Below are positions 43,903-54,500 of a stretch of 64,000 nt of DNA, in pieces. The notes under the pieces are model-generated. The model ran no database searches. It was not told the origin of the DNA and saw nothing but the letters and a program-made list of their open reading frames with translations. The stretch covers positions 1 through 64,000 of the forward strand of contig JBMFOU010000020.1 of the NCBI GenBank assembly GCA_049969475.1, written 5' to 3'. The position numbers and the translations under genes are program-made. This DNA is from UBA2030 sp049969475 (GTDB taxonomy: Bacteria; Bacteroidota; Bacteroidia; Bacteroidales; TTA-H9). Every line of letters begins with the position of its first letter. Positions within the stretch are counted from its first letter, which is position 1.

Positions 43903-45984
43903 ATGCTCTGGAATTCGAAAAAACGCAAAACAAATACAGTTATGAATGAAAAAATGAAAGAGACAGGGATTTCTGCTGAGGTAAGAGAGACCCTGAATGT
44001 TTACATACGTTCGCTCTTGAGCCATGTTACGGGCTTGGAAGAAAAGACCGAACGGGTAGTGAAAGGTGCCGAAGACCAGGTGAAAGCCATTGACAATCTG
44101 TTGAGTGGTCAGAATCAGGCGGCAGCCACGCTTAAAGAAAATGCTGAACAGGCCGAGTCGATTGCCGTTTCGGCCGAGGAAATGCTCAGTGGTATTAATG
44201 AAATAGCAGCCTCTGTTGAGCAAATCAGTTCAGGAGCCAAAGTTCTGGATACTGCTACCGAGGAGGTAGCCAATGCTACAACGGAATCCGTGGCCGGAAC
44301 CCAGCAAGTTGCGCAGGGTGCTCTCGAGATGTCAGCCTCGGCCCAGGAACTGGCCGCTTCAATGACTGAACTATCGGCTTCCTTTAGAAGCGTTGGCGAA
44401 GACACCCAAGTGCTAATAGGAAACATTGATGGAGTAGCAACCGCCATCGAACAAATTGGAAAAACTACCGACAACCTCGCCCAGAATTCGCTCGATTTAG
44501 CCTCTGCCGCCGAACAAAGCACTTCTGCCATCAACGAAATGGCTTCTGCCATAGAAGAGGTAACAGCCACTACCGAACATCTATCTGCCAATATCGAAAA
44601 GGTTGCTTCAGCAAATGAAGAACTTGCAAGAAGTTTTGAAAGCGTCTCGCAGTCCGTTAAAATTATCAGTTCAGCCAACGACAATGCGGCGACAAGCGCC
44701 ACACAGCTCGATGCCAGCTCCCGGTCGGTGGCTTCCATGGCCTCACAGGCCAAAGAATTCAGCTCGTTAATGAAGCAAAGAACCACCGAGGGTATTGATC
44801 TGGCGCAGAAATCCATTCAGGGATTGTTTAAGGTCAAGGAATCGTTTACGGCTACTTCTTCCGTTATCAAAGAGTTAGGACGTCGATCCTCAGAAATAAG
44901 TAGTATTGTAGATACCATCAATCTCATTTCTGAACCTACGAATCTTCTGTCGCTCAATGCTTCCATAGAGGCAGCCAGGGCAGGTGAGGCAGGCAGAGGA
45001 TTTGCGGTAGTGGCCGAGGAGATACGCAATCTGGCCGATAGAGCAGCCAAAGCTACTGCTGATATTGCAGCTATTATTCGTTCGTTTCAGGAGATTACAC
45101 AGGAAGCAGTTTCTTCAACCAGTGAGGGCTTACGTATTGTGGATGAAGGAACTCACCTGGCTGATGAAAGTTTAAAAGGGTTGAATGTAATCAAAGAAGC
45201 CATTGAGCAAACCAACCAGGTTATTGGGCAGGTGGCCAAAGCATCGGATGAACAGATGGCTGCTTCTGCCAATGTTATGAAGCTGGTCAAGGAAACCTCT
45301 GAAAAGACCCGTGATGTAGTAAGAGCTATTGAGGAACAAACTTTGGGGTCGAAAGAAATTGCTACCAGTATGGCTACCATGCGCACTTCAGCCAAACAGG
45401 TTGCTCAAAGCATGGCCGAGCAAGGCAAAGCTGCCCGCGAAATTATTCGGGCCGCCCAAGCTACCTCTCAGCTGGCTGTGCATCTTAAGAATGCCTCCGC
45501 CGAGCAAAGCAAAGCAGTTCAGCTTATTACCCAAAATACCTCCAGCGTCCAGAAAATGGCTCAAAAAACAGCTAAAGCTATTCAGGAGCAGATATTGGCT
45601 GGTGATCAGGTGGCTAAAGAAGTGGTAAGGCTTGAGAAAATTATTTCTGCCACATCCAAGGCCATGAATGAACAATCGGTAGCCGCTAACCAAATTTCAC
45701 ACTCTATAGAAAATATCCGCAAACATGCACGCCAGACGGCTTCAGCGCTTGCTGAGCAATCGAAGGCTATCCATGAAATGAGTTTGGCAACCCAGAGTAT
45801 TAGCCGTCAAATAGCCCAACTTTCGAAGGCAAATAAAGAACATGTTAAAGTTAACGAGGACGCCCTGAATAGACTGGCTGAAATCAGACGAATTACTGAT
45901 CGCAACTCTTCAGAAGCCCGCGAAAGTCTTTCCATCTTACAAATTATAAGAGAAAAAGCCGCTGAACTGGATAGGCTTATCTAA
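43903..45984 (+). CDS. soluble methyl-accepting chemotaxis protein without a sensor domain
   Basis: A 693-residue protein that is almost entirely Ala/Glu/Ser-rich coiled coil. The MCP hairpin tip (EPTNLLSLNASIEAARAGE, then GRGFAVVAEEIRNLADR) lies at residues about 344-380, the middle of the chain, with about 340 residues on each side. No membrane helix, no HAMP and no ligand-binding domain are seen. The tip has Pro where QTN is usual (SEPTNLL). The ATG at 43903 is preferred because AAGGTGA stands before it; an ATG at 43864 would overlap cheW. It probably forms a long cytoplasmic hairpin array with CheA and CheW, its input coming from another protein, perhaps the PAS-HEAT protein next door. 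Confidence 0.9.
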   Translation: MLWNSKKRKTNTVMNEKMKETGISAEVRETLNVYIRSLLSHVTGLEEKTERVVKGAEDQVKAIDNLLSGQNQAAATLKENAEQAESIAVSAEEMLSGINEIAASVEQISSGAKVLDTATEEVANATTESVAGTQQVAQGALEMSASAQELAASMTELSASFRSVGEDTQVLIGNIDGVATAIEQIGKTTDNLAQNSLDLASAAEQSTSAINEMASAIEEVTATTEHLSANIEKVASANEELARSFESVSQSVKIISSANDNAATSATQLDASSRSVASMASQAKEFSSLMKQRTTEGIDLAQKSIQGLFKVKESFTATSSVIKELGRRSSEISSIVDTINLISEPTNLLSLNASIEAARAGEAGRGFAVVAEEIRNLADRAAKATADIAAIIRSFQEITQEAVSSTSEGLRIVDEGTHLADESLKGLNVIKEAIEQTNQVIGQVAKASDEQMAASANVMKLVKETSEKTRDVVRAIEEQTLGSKEIATSMATMRTSAKQVAQSMAEQGKAAREIIRAAQATSQLAVHLKNASAEQSKAVQLITQNTSSVQKMAQKTAKAIQEQILAGDQVAKEVVRLEKIISATSKAMNEQSVAANQISHSIENIRKHARQTASALAEQSKAIHEMSLATQSISRQIAQLSKANKEHVKVNEDALNRLAEIRRITDRNSSEARESLSILQIIREKAAELDRLI

Positions 45985-45999
45985 TACATTGATGACATT

Positions 46000-48570
46000 A
46001 TGAATCAGATAGGTGCTTCCCAAAATAATTACAATGAACCCCAGGGGGTAGGTGTGGCCTCGCTCAATCTACTCTATGAGGTTGTTTACTGGAACGATAA
46101 CATGCGAAGTATTACCGGGCTGAGCGAAGCTGAGGTAAAAGGGAAACACATTGAGGATATTCTCCCGGGTTTCAAGAGTCCACTTATGCGCAGGAGGATG
46201 GATAATTGTGTGCGAAACGGAGTGGTGGAATTCATTAGCGGAGTCCTCAATTCCCGACTTTTTATTCGGCCCGGATCTGATTCTGAGGCTCTGAAAGACT
46301 TTATGCTAACCCTGGCACCCCTTCGTATAGAGGAGGAAGAGTCGGTGGGAATGATTTTGATTCTGGAGGTTACAGGACAGGGCCAAAGAGAGAAGACTGA
46401 CGAAGCCCAATCCGTGAGTTGTCCGTATGAGGCGCTCGATACGGCTCAATTGGTGGAAGATTTGATACATCGCCATCACAATCCGGCTTTGCTTTCATCG
46501 GTGCTCGCTCTTCTCACAACAGCTACCGGTAACCTGGTACCTATGCTGGTAGAATTACTGGAAAAATCTGATGCAGACCTGAAAATATATGTTTTGCAGA
46601 CCCTGGGCGAAAGAGGCGACAACGAGGCTATTCCGGCCATCATTAAATCCCTCGACGATCCCGACCCTAATGTTAAATACCATGCTATAGAAGCTTTGGG
46701 CAAACTAAAGGCTGTAGAATGTGTCAACCAACTGGTTTCCATAGCTTTCAGTGATGATTACTTCCTTTCTTCAGCTGCTATCATGGCCCTGGCACTTATG
46801 GGTGACGCAATGGTGTATCCTTCCCTGCGTTTGCTTTGGAAAAATGAAATGCTAACCGATGCCATGATTTCGCTGGCCTCTGCCTGTGGAACTGTGGAAG
46901 CGGTTACTGATTTGTGTACCGTTATTAATCAGAATCCTTTATATACGGCGGAAGCAGCCCAAGCGCTGGCAAAAATATTATCAGGTCATCGTCTTCCTTT
47001 GACTGCCACCCCTCACGAAAAGTTAATCTCAAAGTTGATTGATGCCACAGGGGCGCAAAACTTACTTCGGGTGGCAGAGCAGGCACCAGAAGATAAACTT
47101 CCTGCATTATTGCGAATTCTGGCTTTGCTGGATTACCCTTCGGTTGACAAGTTTTTGATCAGGGTGATTGGGAACCCTCAGGTAAAGGAGGTAGTGATTG
47201 AGGGTTTAGTAAAAAAAGGTGACCGTTTGATGCCGGCTTTGGCTCAACTCATAGAGAGCGGCGACGAATCGGAGCGCTCCGCCGCTATTATCACGTTGGG
47301 ACGCATTGGTAACTCGGCAGCATTGCCTTATCTTGTAAAGGCCCTCAATGATGAGCCTCAGTTAGCTATACTTGCTGCCGGGGCCCTGGCTAAAATCGGC
47401 GACCGCGCTGCCTTCGAACCCCTGATAGCCAATTTGGGTCATCCCGATCCCCTGGTTCGCAGAGCTGCAATTTCAGCCCTGAATAGCATAGGTCATCCGC
47501 AGATGGAAGCAGTTATCTTCAGACTTCTGGATGATCCTGATCCTTTGGTACGTGAGTCGGCTATCAAAATTGCCGGTTATTTTGGATATCCTTCCTGCGC
47601 CCCAAAAGTCGTCAGTGCTTTATATGATTCCGATAACCTCGTTCTCGCAGCAGCGATTGAGGCTTTGCCTTTTTTCGACCTGGAGAATGCTGAAAAATTA
47701 CTCACTGGGTTGTTTCATACGTCCAATGCACGCATTAGGTCGCAGATTGCCAAGTCGGCAGCTTTCCTGGAGCCTGAAATGGCCTTGCCCATTCTGCGTC
47801 TTGCCCTCTCTGACCTTGATCCCTGGGTGCGAACCTTTGCGTTGCGAAGTGTATCGAGACAGGGGCTTAAAGAATTTCATCCCATATTAAAAGAAATTCT
47901 TGAGGGCGACCATCCTCCTTTTCTTTATGCGGCAGCCATGGAAGCAGTCGGAGCCTTACAGCTCGTGGAGTTTATGCCATTGCTCAAGCAGTATGCTCAA
48001 AGCAGTAATCTTGACCTTGCCGGCGCTGCCATTAATGCACTTGCTGACCTGGGTATGGAGGAAGCGCTTAATCACTTACTTGAAATGCTTCCGGGAGTCG
48101 ACGCCGAACTAAAAAAATATCTTATACAGGTGCTTCGTCATTTCAATCATAATGCTGTGGTCGATCAACTCGTTGTTCTGGCTTCGGCCTCTCACGATGA
48201 AGCGCTCCGGCAGGCATGTATTGAAACCCTTTCAATCCTGGATACCCCACATGCGTATCTTGGTTTGCTCAAGCTTATTAGAATTCCAGCATGTCAAACC
48301 GGCACGATTGAGGCACTCATTGCTAAAAAGAAACACTATCCGGAGCTTATCTGGCAGTTTGGTCAGATGAGTGTTGAAAATCGCCTGCTCCTGGTGAGCC
48401 TTTTACAGCACCTGCCCCTTGCCATGTTCCGCGACATTTTGGTAAGATATGCATCGGATGAAGACTTTAGGGTAAGAAATCATTACCATATGCTACTTAC
48501 GGAGCTTGATCTGCTCATGGCACTCGAGGATTCTGTTACGGGCAATAAGACCGGTCATCGAGAAAATTAA
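46000..48570 (+). CDS. PAS-HEAT repeat protein of the chemotaxis operon
   Basis: An 856-residue soluble protein. Residues about 20-125 resemble a PAS domain (VYWNDNMRSITGLSEAEVKGK). From about residue 150 to the end run many HEAT-type helical repeats, for example DPDPNVKYHAIEALGKLK, SAAIITLGRIGNSAALPYL, HPDPLVRRAAISALNSIG, DPDPLVRESAIKIAGYFG and DLDPWVRTFALRSVS. HEAT arrays are protein-binding scaffolds. Placed between the sensorless MCP and cheR, it could link a PAS signal to the array; this is inferred. It has no kinase or methyltransferase motif. Confidence 0.87.
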   Translation: MNQIGASQNNYNEPQGVGVASLNLLYEVVYWNDNMRSITGLSEAEVKGKHIEDILPGFKSPLMRRRMDNCVRNGVVEFISGVLNSRLFIRPGSDSEALKDFMLTLAPLRIEEEESVGMILILEVTGQGQREKTDEAQSVSCPYEALDTAQLVEDLIHRHHNPALLSSVLALLTTATGNLVPMLVELLEKSDADLKIYVLQTLGERGDNEAIPAIIKSLDDPDPNVKYHAIEALGKLKAVECVNQLVSIAFSDDYFLSSAAIMALALMGDAMVYPSLRLLWKNEMLTDAMISLASACGTVEAVTDLCTVINQNPLYTAEAAQALAKILSGHRLPLTATPHEKLISKLIDATGAQNLLRVAEQAPEDKLPALLRILALLDYPSVDKFLIRVIGNPQVKEVVIEGLVKKGDRLMPALAQLIESGDESERSAAIITLGRIGNSAALPYLVKALNDEPQLAILAAGALAKIGDRAAFEPLIANLGHPDPLVRRAAISALNSIGHPQMEAVIFRLLDDPDPLVRESAIKIAGYFGYPSCAPKVVSALYDSDNLVLAAAIEALPFFDLENAEKLLTGLFHTSNARIRSQIAKSAAFLEPEMALPILRLALSDLDPWVRTFALRSVSRQGLKEFHPILKEILEGDHPPFLYAAAMEAVGALQLVEFMPLLKQYAQSSNLDLAGAAINALADLGMEEALNHLLEMLPGVDAELKKYLIQVLRHFNHNAVVDQLVVLASASHDEALRQACIETLSILDTPHAYLGLLKLIRIPACQTGTIEALIAKKKHYPELIWQFGQMSVENRLLLVSLLQHLPLAMFRDILVRYASDEDFRVRNHYHMLLTELDLLMALEDSVTGNKTGHREN

Positions 48571-48572
48571 CT

Positions 48573-49430
48573 ATGCGTTTTTATCGGGAATCTCTAGGTC
48601 TGAGTGACAGTGCTTTTACTATTTTACGCGATCTCATTCACGAGCGCACAGGTATTTATTTCGACGAGATGCGCCGCGACATGTTGGCAGACAAACTCTC
48701 TGGAAGAGTTATTGAGCTGGGGTTTAATAGCTTCCTCGATTATTATTATTTCCTGAAATACGATCCCGCAGGGGAATCCGAGTTTAAGGTAATTTTTAAT
48801 CTTATTACAGTTAATGAAACCTACTTTTTCAGGGAAATGCATGCGCTGGAGGCTATTGTGTACCATCTGGTACCCCTGCTTAAAAATCACCTCAACGGAG
48901 GAACTTTGCGCATTTGGAGTGCAGCCTGTAGCAGTGGGGAAGAACCTCTTACCATTGCAATAATGCTAAAAGAAGCGGGGCTATGGGACCCAACTATAGA
49001 AATCATAGGAACTGATGCTTCGAGCCTGGCCCTTGGAAAAGCCATTAAGGGCCTATACAGCGAGCGATCATTCAGAGCCACATCCAACGAAATACGTAAA
49101 AAATATTTTAAACTTACTGAAAATGGATTGTATCAAATAGCGCCTGAAATTCACCAGAGTATTCGTTGGGCGGTGGTAAACCTTAAAGAAGCGTTTCAGG
49201 TACGGCCTTTTGCTGCCAGCCACATCATACTGTGCCGCAATGTATTTATTTACTTCTCAAGTTCTGTAATTCAAGAGGTCGTGGAAAATTTTTATAAATT
49301 TATGCCTGAGATCGGTTATTTGGTAGTAGGTGTATCTGAATCTCTGCTCAAATACCCCATTCCTTTCGAGATGGTAGATGTAAATGGGGCACTTCTTTAT
49401 GCTAAAAATCATAAAAATCTGAATAAATGA
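48573..49430 (+). CDS. cheR: chemotaxis protein methyltransferase CheR
   Basis: CheR methylates glutamates of MCPs using S-adenosylmethionine. The 285-residue protein has the N-terminal helical domain (ILRDLIHERTGIYFDEMRRD), FNLITVNETYFFRE, the SAM motif IWSAACSSGEEPLTIAIML, the acidic loop EIIGTDASSLAL and CRNVFIYFSSSVIQEVV. Complete. It starts two bases after the HEAT gene and overlaps cheB by ATGA. Confidence 0.95.
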   Translation: MRFYRESLGLSDSAFTILRDLIHERTGIYFDEMRRDMLADKLSGRVIELGFNSFLDYYYFLKYDPAGESEFKVIFNLITVNETYFFREMHALEAIVYHLVPLLKNHLNGGTLRIWSAACSSGEEPLTIAIMLKEAGLWDPTIEIIGTDASSLALGKAIKGLYSERSFRATSNEIRKKYFKLTENGLYQIAPEIHQSIRWAVVNLKEAFQVRPFAASHIILCRNVFIYFSSSVIQEVVENFYKFMPEIGYLVVGVSESLLKYPIPFEMVDVNGALLYAKNHKNLNK

Positions 49431-50488
49431 ATCATAATCCAGAAAAGATCATCCGGGTACTGGTCGTCGACGATTCGGCATACATACGCAAGGTCATGCG
49501 GCAGATGCTCGACAAAAGTCCATTTATTGAGGTGGTGGGAACCGCTATCAATGGATTGGATGCTTTGGAGAAGGTTGAATTACTGGATCCCGATGTTATC
49601 ACCCTCGACCTGATAATGCCCGAGATGGACGGGGTGAGCTTTCTCAAAGAGTTGATGAAGCGAAAGCCTAAACCGGTTGTAGTGGCCAGTATTGCCAGCG
49701 AAAGCGGTGAGTTGGCTATGGCTGCCATGGAGGCCGGAGCCATTGAATTCATTCAGAAACCTACGGCCCTGGCTACTGAGAAAGTTTTTGAGATTTCCAG
49801 TGAACTGATAGAGAAAGTGAAAAGTGCAGCCCAGGCACGTTTAATCCCCGCTGAAAAGGAAAGGGTGTCAGTTTTACCCGGAGAAATTCCTGGCTTTGAG
49901 CGCGAACGTCTTGCTTTCGATATAGTTGTGATAGGTGTATCTACCGGAGGCCCCCAGGCTTTGAAATCCATCATTCCCCTGATGCCGGCCGATTTTCCGG
50001 TTCCTGTGTGTGTTGTAATGCATATGCCGGTAGGATATACCAGTCTCTACGCACAGAAGCTCAACGAAATATCTGCAGTTGAGGTGCTCGAAGCCAGCGT
50101 AGGGATGCAGCTTTTGCCGGGCCGCGTAATTTTGGGGCAGGCGGGTGAACATTTTGGAATCAAGCGATTGCCTGGAGGTGAAGCGGTAGTAACCTTCCCC
50201 AGCGAACCCACCGAAAGTATTCACAAACCTTCTGTCAACGTACTTTTCCGTTCAGCAGCCGAAGTTTTTGGACAAAGGGTGCTTGGAGTGGTAATGACAG
50301 GCATGGGAAACGATGGACAGGAAGGCGCAGCATGGATAAAAGCCAGAGGAGGAAAAATCATTACCCAGGATGAAGATTCCTGCGTAGTATACGGAATGCC
50401 TCGCTCAGTGTTAGAGGCAGGCCTTTCCGATAAAGTAGTTCCATTAAACCAAATGTTAAACACCCTAATTAAAGAACTGTTGCTATGA
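49427..50488 (+). CDS. cheB: chemotaxis methylesterase CheB
   Basis: CheB removes methyl groups from MCPs. The 353-residue protein has an N-terminal receiver (VLVVDDSAYIRKVMRQML, VITLDLIMPEMDG, FIQKP) and a C-terminal esterase with the catalytic triad residues in GVSTGGPQAL (Ser), VMHMP (His) and MTGMGNDGQEG (Asp). Its start overlaps cheR and its end overlaps the next cheY, each by ATGA, which suggests strict coupling. cheD is absent from the operon. Confidence 0.95.
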   Translation: MNHNPEKIIRVLVVDDSAYIRKVMRQMLDKSPFIEVVGTAINGLDALEKVELLDPDVITLDLIMPEMDGVSFLKELMKRKPKPVVVASIASESGELAMAAMEAGAIEFIQKPTALATEKVFEISSELIEKVKSAAQARLIPAEKERVSVLPGEIPGFERERLAFDIVVIGVSTGGPQALKSIIPLMPADFPVPVCVVMHMPVGYTSLYAQKLNEISAVEVLEASVGMQLLPGRVILGQAGEHFGIKRLPGGEAVVTFPSEPTESIHKPSVNVLFRSAAEVFGQRVLGVVMTGMGNDGQEGAAWIKARGGKIITQDEDSCVVYGMPRSVLEAGLSDKVVPLNQMLNTLIKELLL

Positions 50489-50838
50489 AAAAGATTCTCA
50501 TTATCGACGATTCTTCTCTTTCTCGTAAGATCATCCGGCGAATGATTGGTGAAGAAAGTTATGAGTTTATCGAAGCGGGTGAAGGCCTGGCAGCCATTGA
50601 AGCCTATAAGGCAAACCACCCTGACCTGGTTTTGCTCGACCTCAACATGAGTGGCATGTCGGGTATGGAAGTGCTCCGGCATATCAAAGAAATTGACTCT
50701 CAGGCCCGGATCATTATCGGAAGTGCCGATATTCAGCAGGCCACTATCGACGAGTTTATGGCTGCCGGAGCCACTGCCTACATTACCAAACCCTTCAAAC
50801 AGGAGCAAATAAAGGAAATTCTGAAACGATTTATCTGA
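50485..50838 (+). CDS. cheY: CheY-type response regulator
   Basis: A 117-residue single receiver with complete key residues: IIDDSSLSRKIIRRMI, LVLLDLNMSGMSG (phospho-acceptor Asp) and YITKPFKQEQ (Lys). It is the second complete CheY of the operon. Its place directly before the CheC-type phosphatase suggests that pair may act together. Coupled to cheB by a 4-base overlap. Confidence 0.92.
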   Translation: MKKILIIDDSSLSRKIIRRMIGEESYEFIEAGEGLAAIEAYKANHPDLVLLDLNMSGMSGMEVLRHIKEIDSQARIIIGSADIQQATIDEFMAAGATAYITKPFKQEQIKEILKRFI

Positions 50839-50863
50839 ATTCATTTAATTCATTACCTCAACC

Positions 50864-51409
50864 ATGATACTAACAAACACCCAGAAAGATAATCTGACCG
50901 AGCTAATAAATATTGGGTTTTCGAGAGCGGCGGCCGCCCTATCAGAGCTTACGGGCGATCGCATCCTCCTGGAAGTACCTAAAGTGAATGTTGTTCCGGT
51001 GAATGAGCTTTCAAAACGACTATCTCCCATGGCTGATGGTGAAGTGACTACTGTGCATCAGCTTTTTGCTGGGGAGGTGAGTGGCGATGCCATGCTCATT
51101 CTCAACCGCCAGGGTGCACTACTGCTGACAGACTTGCTCACAGAATCAGAAACCGGAACCTACACCGACTTCAGCTCCACCGTTAAGGAGGTACTTCTCG
51201 AGGTGGGCAACATCATTCTTAACTCCTGTTTGGGGATGTTTGGTAACCTTCTGAAAGTGCATTTCACCTTCAGCGTGCCTGAACTCCATATAAATGCCAT
51301 AGAAGAAATGCTGAAAACACTCGACGCGGGAGAAAAAAGGGTGGACTACGCTCTGCTGGTGTTTATGGGTTTTCGTTGCGCGAGAAATTTATTTCCGGAA
51401 ACCTGGTGA
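50864..51409 (+). CDS. cheC: CheC-type CheY phosphatase, frameshifted at the C-terminus
   Basis: CheC dephosphorylates CheY. Both active-site motifs are visible: LTELINIGFSRAAAALSEL near the N-terminus and VLLEVGNIILNSCLGMFGN in the second half. The frame as sequenced ends at 51409 with a tail (CARNLFPETW) unlike the family. After a run of four T at 51370-51373, the +1-inserted frame continues smoothly: FSLREKFISGNLVIVLGVIS and on to a TAA at 51487-51489, ending LMLEES. One T has thus probably been lost, and the original gene was 50864-51489. It may be a sequence error or a real lesion. Confidence 0.87.
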   Translation: MILTNTQKDNLTELINIGFSRAAAALSELTGDRILLEVPKVNVVPVNELSKRLSPMADGEVTTVHQLFAGEVSGDAMLILNRQGALLLTDLLTESETGTYTDFSSTVKEVLLEVGNIILNSCLGMFGNLLKVHFTFSVPELHINAIEEMLKTLDAGEKRVDYALLVFMGFRCARNLFPETW

Positions 51410-51501
51410 TTGTGCTCGGTGTAATTTCGCTAGCCAAATTGCTTGAGAAAATTAATCGCCTGGATGATTTAATGTTGGAAGAATCCTAAAACTTTCGCCG
51501 C

Positions 51502-54500
51502 ATGAAGGACGCTCTGCTTAAGTGGATGATGGGAGCATCGGGCATGGGAATCCTGCTGCTCGACAAGGATTTGAATATTATGGACGTTAATGAGTGGGTA
51601 CTGCTAAAAACAGGTAAGCGGCGAGATGAGATTATTACTTGCCCGATTACAAGGGTCTTTCCCGAGATAACCGAACTTAAAAACGATCGTTATCTGCAAG
51701 CAGCACTCAAAGGCGAAATTCATGTGCTTTCAGGACGTTTTCACAAGTACTTCATCCGTATTCCAGTGGAGTATCCCGATGGCAAGGTCGATTATATGCT
51801 CCAAAGTGCCAATGTCAGCCCTCTTTACGAGGGAGGTGAAATTGTGGGTGTAACAGTGGCTATACAGGATATTACCGAGCGTACCTTGTATGAAACACGT
51901 ATCTCACAGCAATTGAAAGAATTAAAGGATAAAAATTACAAGCTGGAGCAGTCTGAGCAACAATACAAGGAATTAATCGAATCGACCGAGGCCATCGCAT
52001 GGGAGTACGACATTGAAGAAGACCGATGGACCTATATAGCCCCACAGATAGAGAAAATATTCGGGTTCTCAAGGCATGAAGCCATGGAACCCGGGTTTTG
52101 GATGTCGCATATCCACCCGTTGGATGTCGAAAAAATAATCGCCCTCTACAAAGCATTTCCTGATACGGTCGAAAATCTTACGCTCGTATACCGTTTCAGG
52201 GACAAACAAGGGAAATTTCGGTGGGTAAGAGATTTTGTTCAAGTTTCATTGTCGCGAAAAAAGGGGATGGTGCGGCGTGGAATTATGCTCGATATCACCG
52301 CCAGCCGCGAAGCAGAAGAACAGATTCGTTATAATGAAGCTCTCTTTCGTACTACACTCTACAGTATAGGCGATGGTGTAATAACCACCAACAGCCTGGG
52401 TAACGTTAGGCAAATGAATCCTGTGGCAGAGCTACTCACAGGCTGGAAAGAAGAGGAAGCTACAGGCAAGCCCCTGGCAGAAGTGTTTCGGATTATTTCA
52501 GAGGATTCACGCCTTCCAGTGGACGATCCAGTTATAAAGGTTTTAAGGGAAGGGAAAGTGGTTGGATTAGCCAATCATACGCTGCTCATCAGCCGAGATG
52601 GCAGAGAAATTCCTATCAGCGATTCCGGTGCTCCCATAAAAAATGACGATGGGGATATAACAGGGGTCGTTTTGGTTTTTCACGACCAAACCGAAGAAAG
52701 GGCTGCACGACGCAAACTTGAAGAGAGCGAAGCCCGCTATCGCTATATGTTTTATAATAATCCTCAGCCCATGTGGATTTACGATCTGGATAGCCTGTCT
52801 TTTCTCGAGGTAAACGACGCTGCAGTAAAGCACTATGGTTACTCCAGAGATGAATTTTTAAGAATGACGATCAAAGACATTCGACCTGCTGAGGATATCC
52901 CCTTGCTTTTGAAAGACGTTGAGGCCACCAAACATCAACTCAATCAGGCAGGGCGCTGGAGGCATCTCAAGAAAAATGGTGAAGTCATTGATGTGGAAAT
53001 TACTTCTTTTGCCGTAGAATTTGCCGGCAGGCCGGCCCGGCATGTCATGGTTAATGATATTACTGAACGCCTAAAAGCAGAAGAGGCATTGGCTGAAAGC
53101 GAACGTCGTTTCCGCAATTTGGCTGAAAATGCCCCTGACCTGATTTTTCACTATCAAATTCTGCCTGAACGGAAATTTACTTATGTCAGTCCTTCGGCCA
53201 CTCAAATCACTGGATATACGCCTGAGGAACATTATGCCGATCCTGACTTGGGCTTCAAAATTGTTGTTGATGAAGACAAACAAATTTTGGCCTCAGCATT
53301 GAATATTCAGCCGGGCGCAGGCCCAGTGAAGCTTAGCTTGCGTTGGAAACGTAAAGATGGTCATATAATCTGGACTGACCTGCGCATGGTGCCCATTTTT
53401 GATGAATCCGGCCAGTTGGTGGCGCTGGAAGGCATTTCGCGAGATGTAACAGAAGTGCGTCTTGCCCAGCTTTTGCAGGAAATTCAATACAATGTAGCAG
53501 AAGCTTTGGTAAAGACCACCGGATTGGAGGAATTGGTGGCCACTATTAAAAAGGAATTAAATAAAGTAATCGACACCACAAATTTCTATATTGCTTTTTA
53601 TGATGAAAATGATGATACTTTCCATTCGGTAATTTTTATTGACCAGGTTGACAGGGTTAGCAAATGGCCAGCCAAGGGCAGCCTTTCAAAATATTTGTTG
53701 AAGATTAATAAAGCTGTTTTTCTTAAAAGAAAAGATATTGAACAACTGGCTGAAGATGGTGAAATTGAGATAATTGGACATCCGGCAGTCCATTGGTTAG
53801 GTGTACCTCTGAGAATGAGTGGGGTTACAGAGGGGGTTATGGTTGTTCAATCATACTCCGAAGACATTCCTTTTTCAGAGCAATTGCTTCAGGTTTTGGA
53901 AGAAATTGGCATTGGAGTCAGCTTATTTATTGAGCAAAAGAAGCAAATGATGGTAGCCCAGCAATTGCTTATTGGCATAGAGAGCAGCCCTGTAAGTACT
54001 CTAATAACTGATAGAGAGGGTTATATTCTGTATGTGAATAATGCTTTTTATAAGACTACAGGTTTTACTCCGTCCGATATTAAGCGGCAAACTCCCAGGA
54101 TTCTTAAATCAGGACTTCACCCGGCCGACTATTACGAAAAAATGTGGCAAACTATCGTTTCGGGCGAGCCCTGGAAAGGACAGATTTTAAACAAACGTAA
54201 AGACGGAAGCACTTTTTGGGCTACCTTGGTTATTTCTCCCATGAAAAATAAGGAAGGAATCATTACCCACTTTATTGCCGTAATGCAGGATATTACGGAA
54301 GAAATTGAAATGATTACCGCTTTACATGAAGCTAAAGAAAAGGCAGAAGAGAGCGACCGTCTCAAATCGGGCTTTCTGGCCAATATGAGCCACGAAATTC
54401 GTACCCCTCTCAACGGTATTATTGGTTTTGCAGAAATGCTGGCTACAGGCCATGCCAGCCCCGAAGAGGTTACTGAATTCGGGCAGGTGATTCTGTCGAG

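Noticed and set aside
44115..44816. 233-codon Ser/Ala-rich open frame on the minus strand
   Set aside because: Antisense of the repetitive Ala/Glu-rich MCP coiled coil; its composition follows from that gene.
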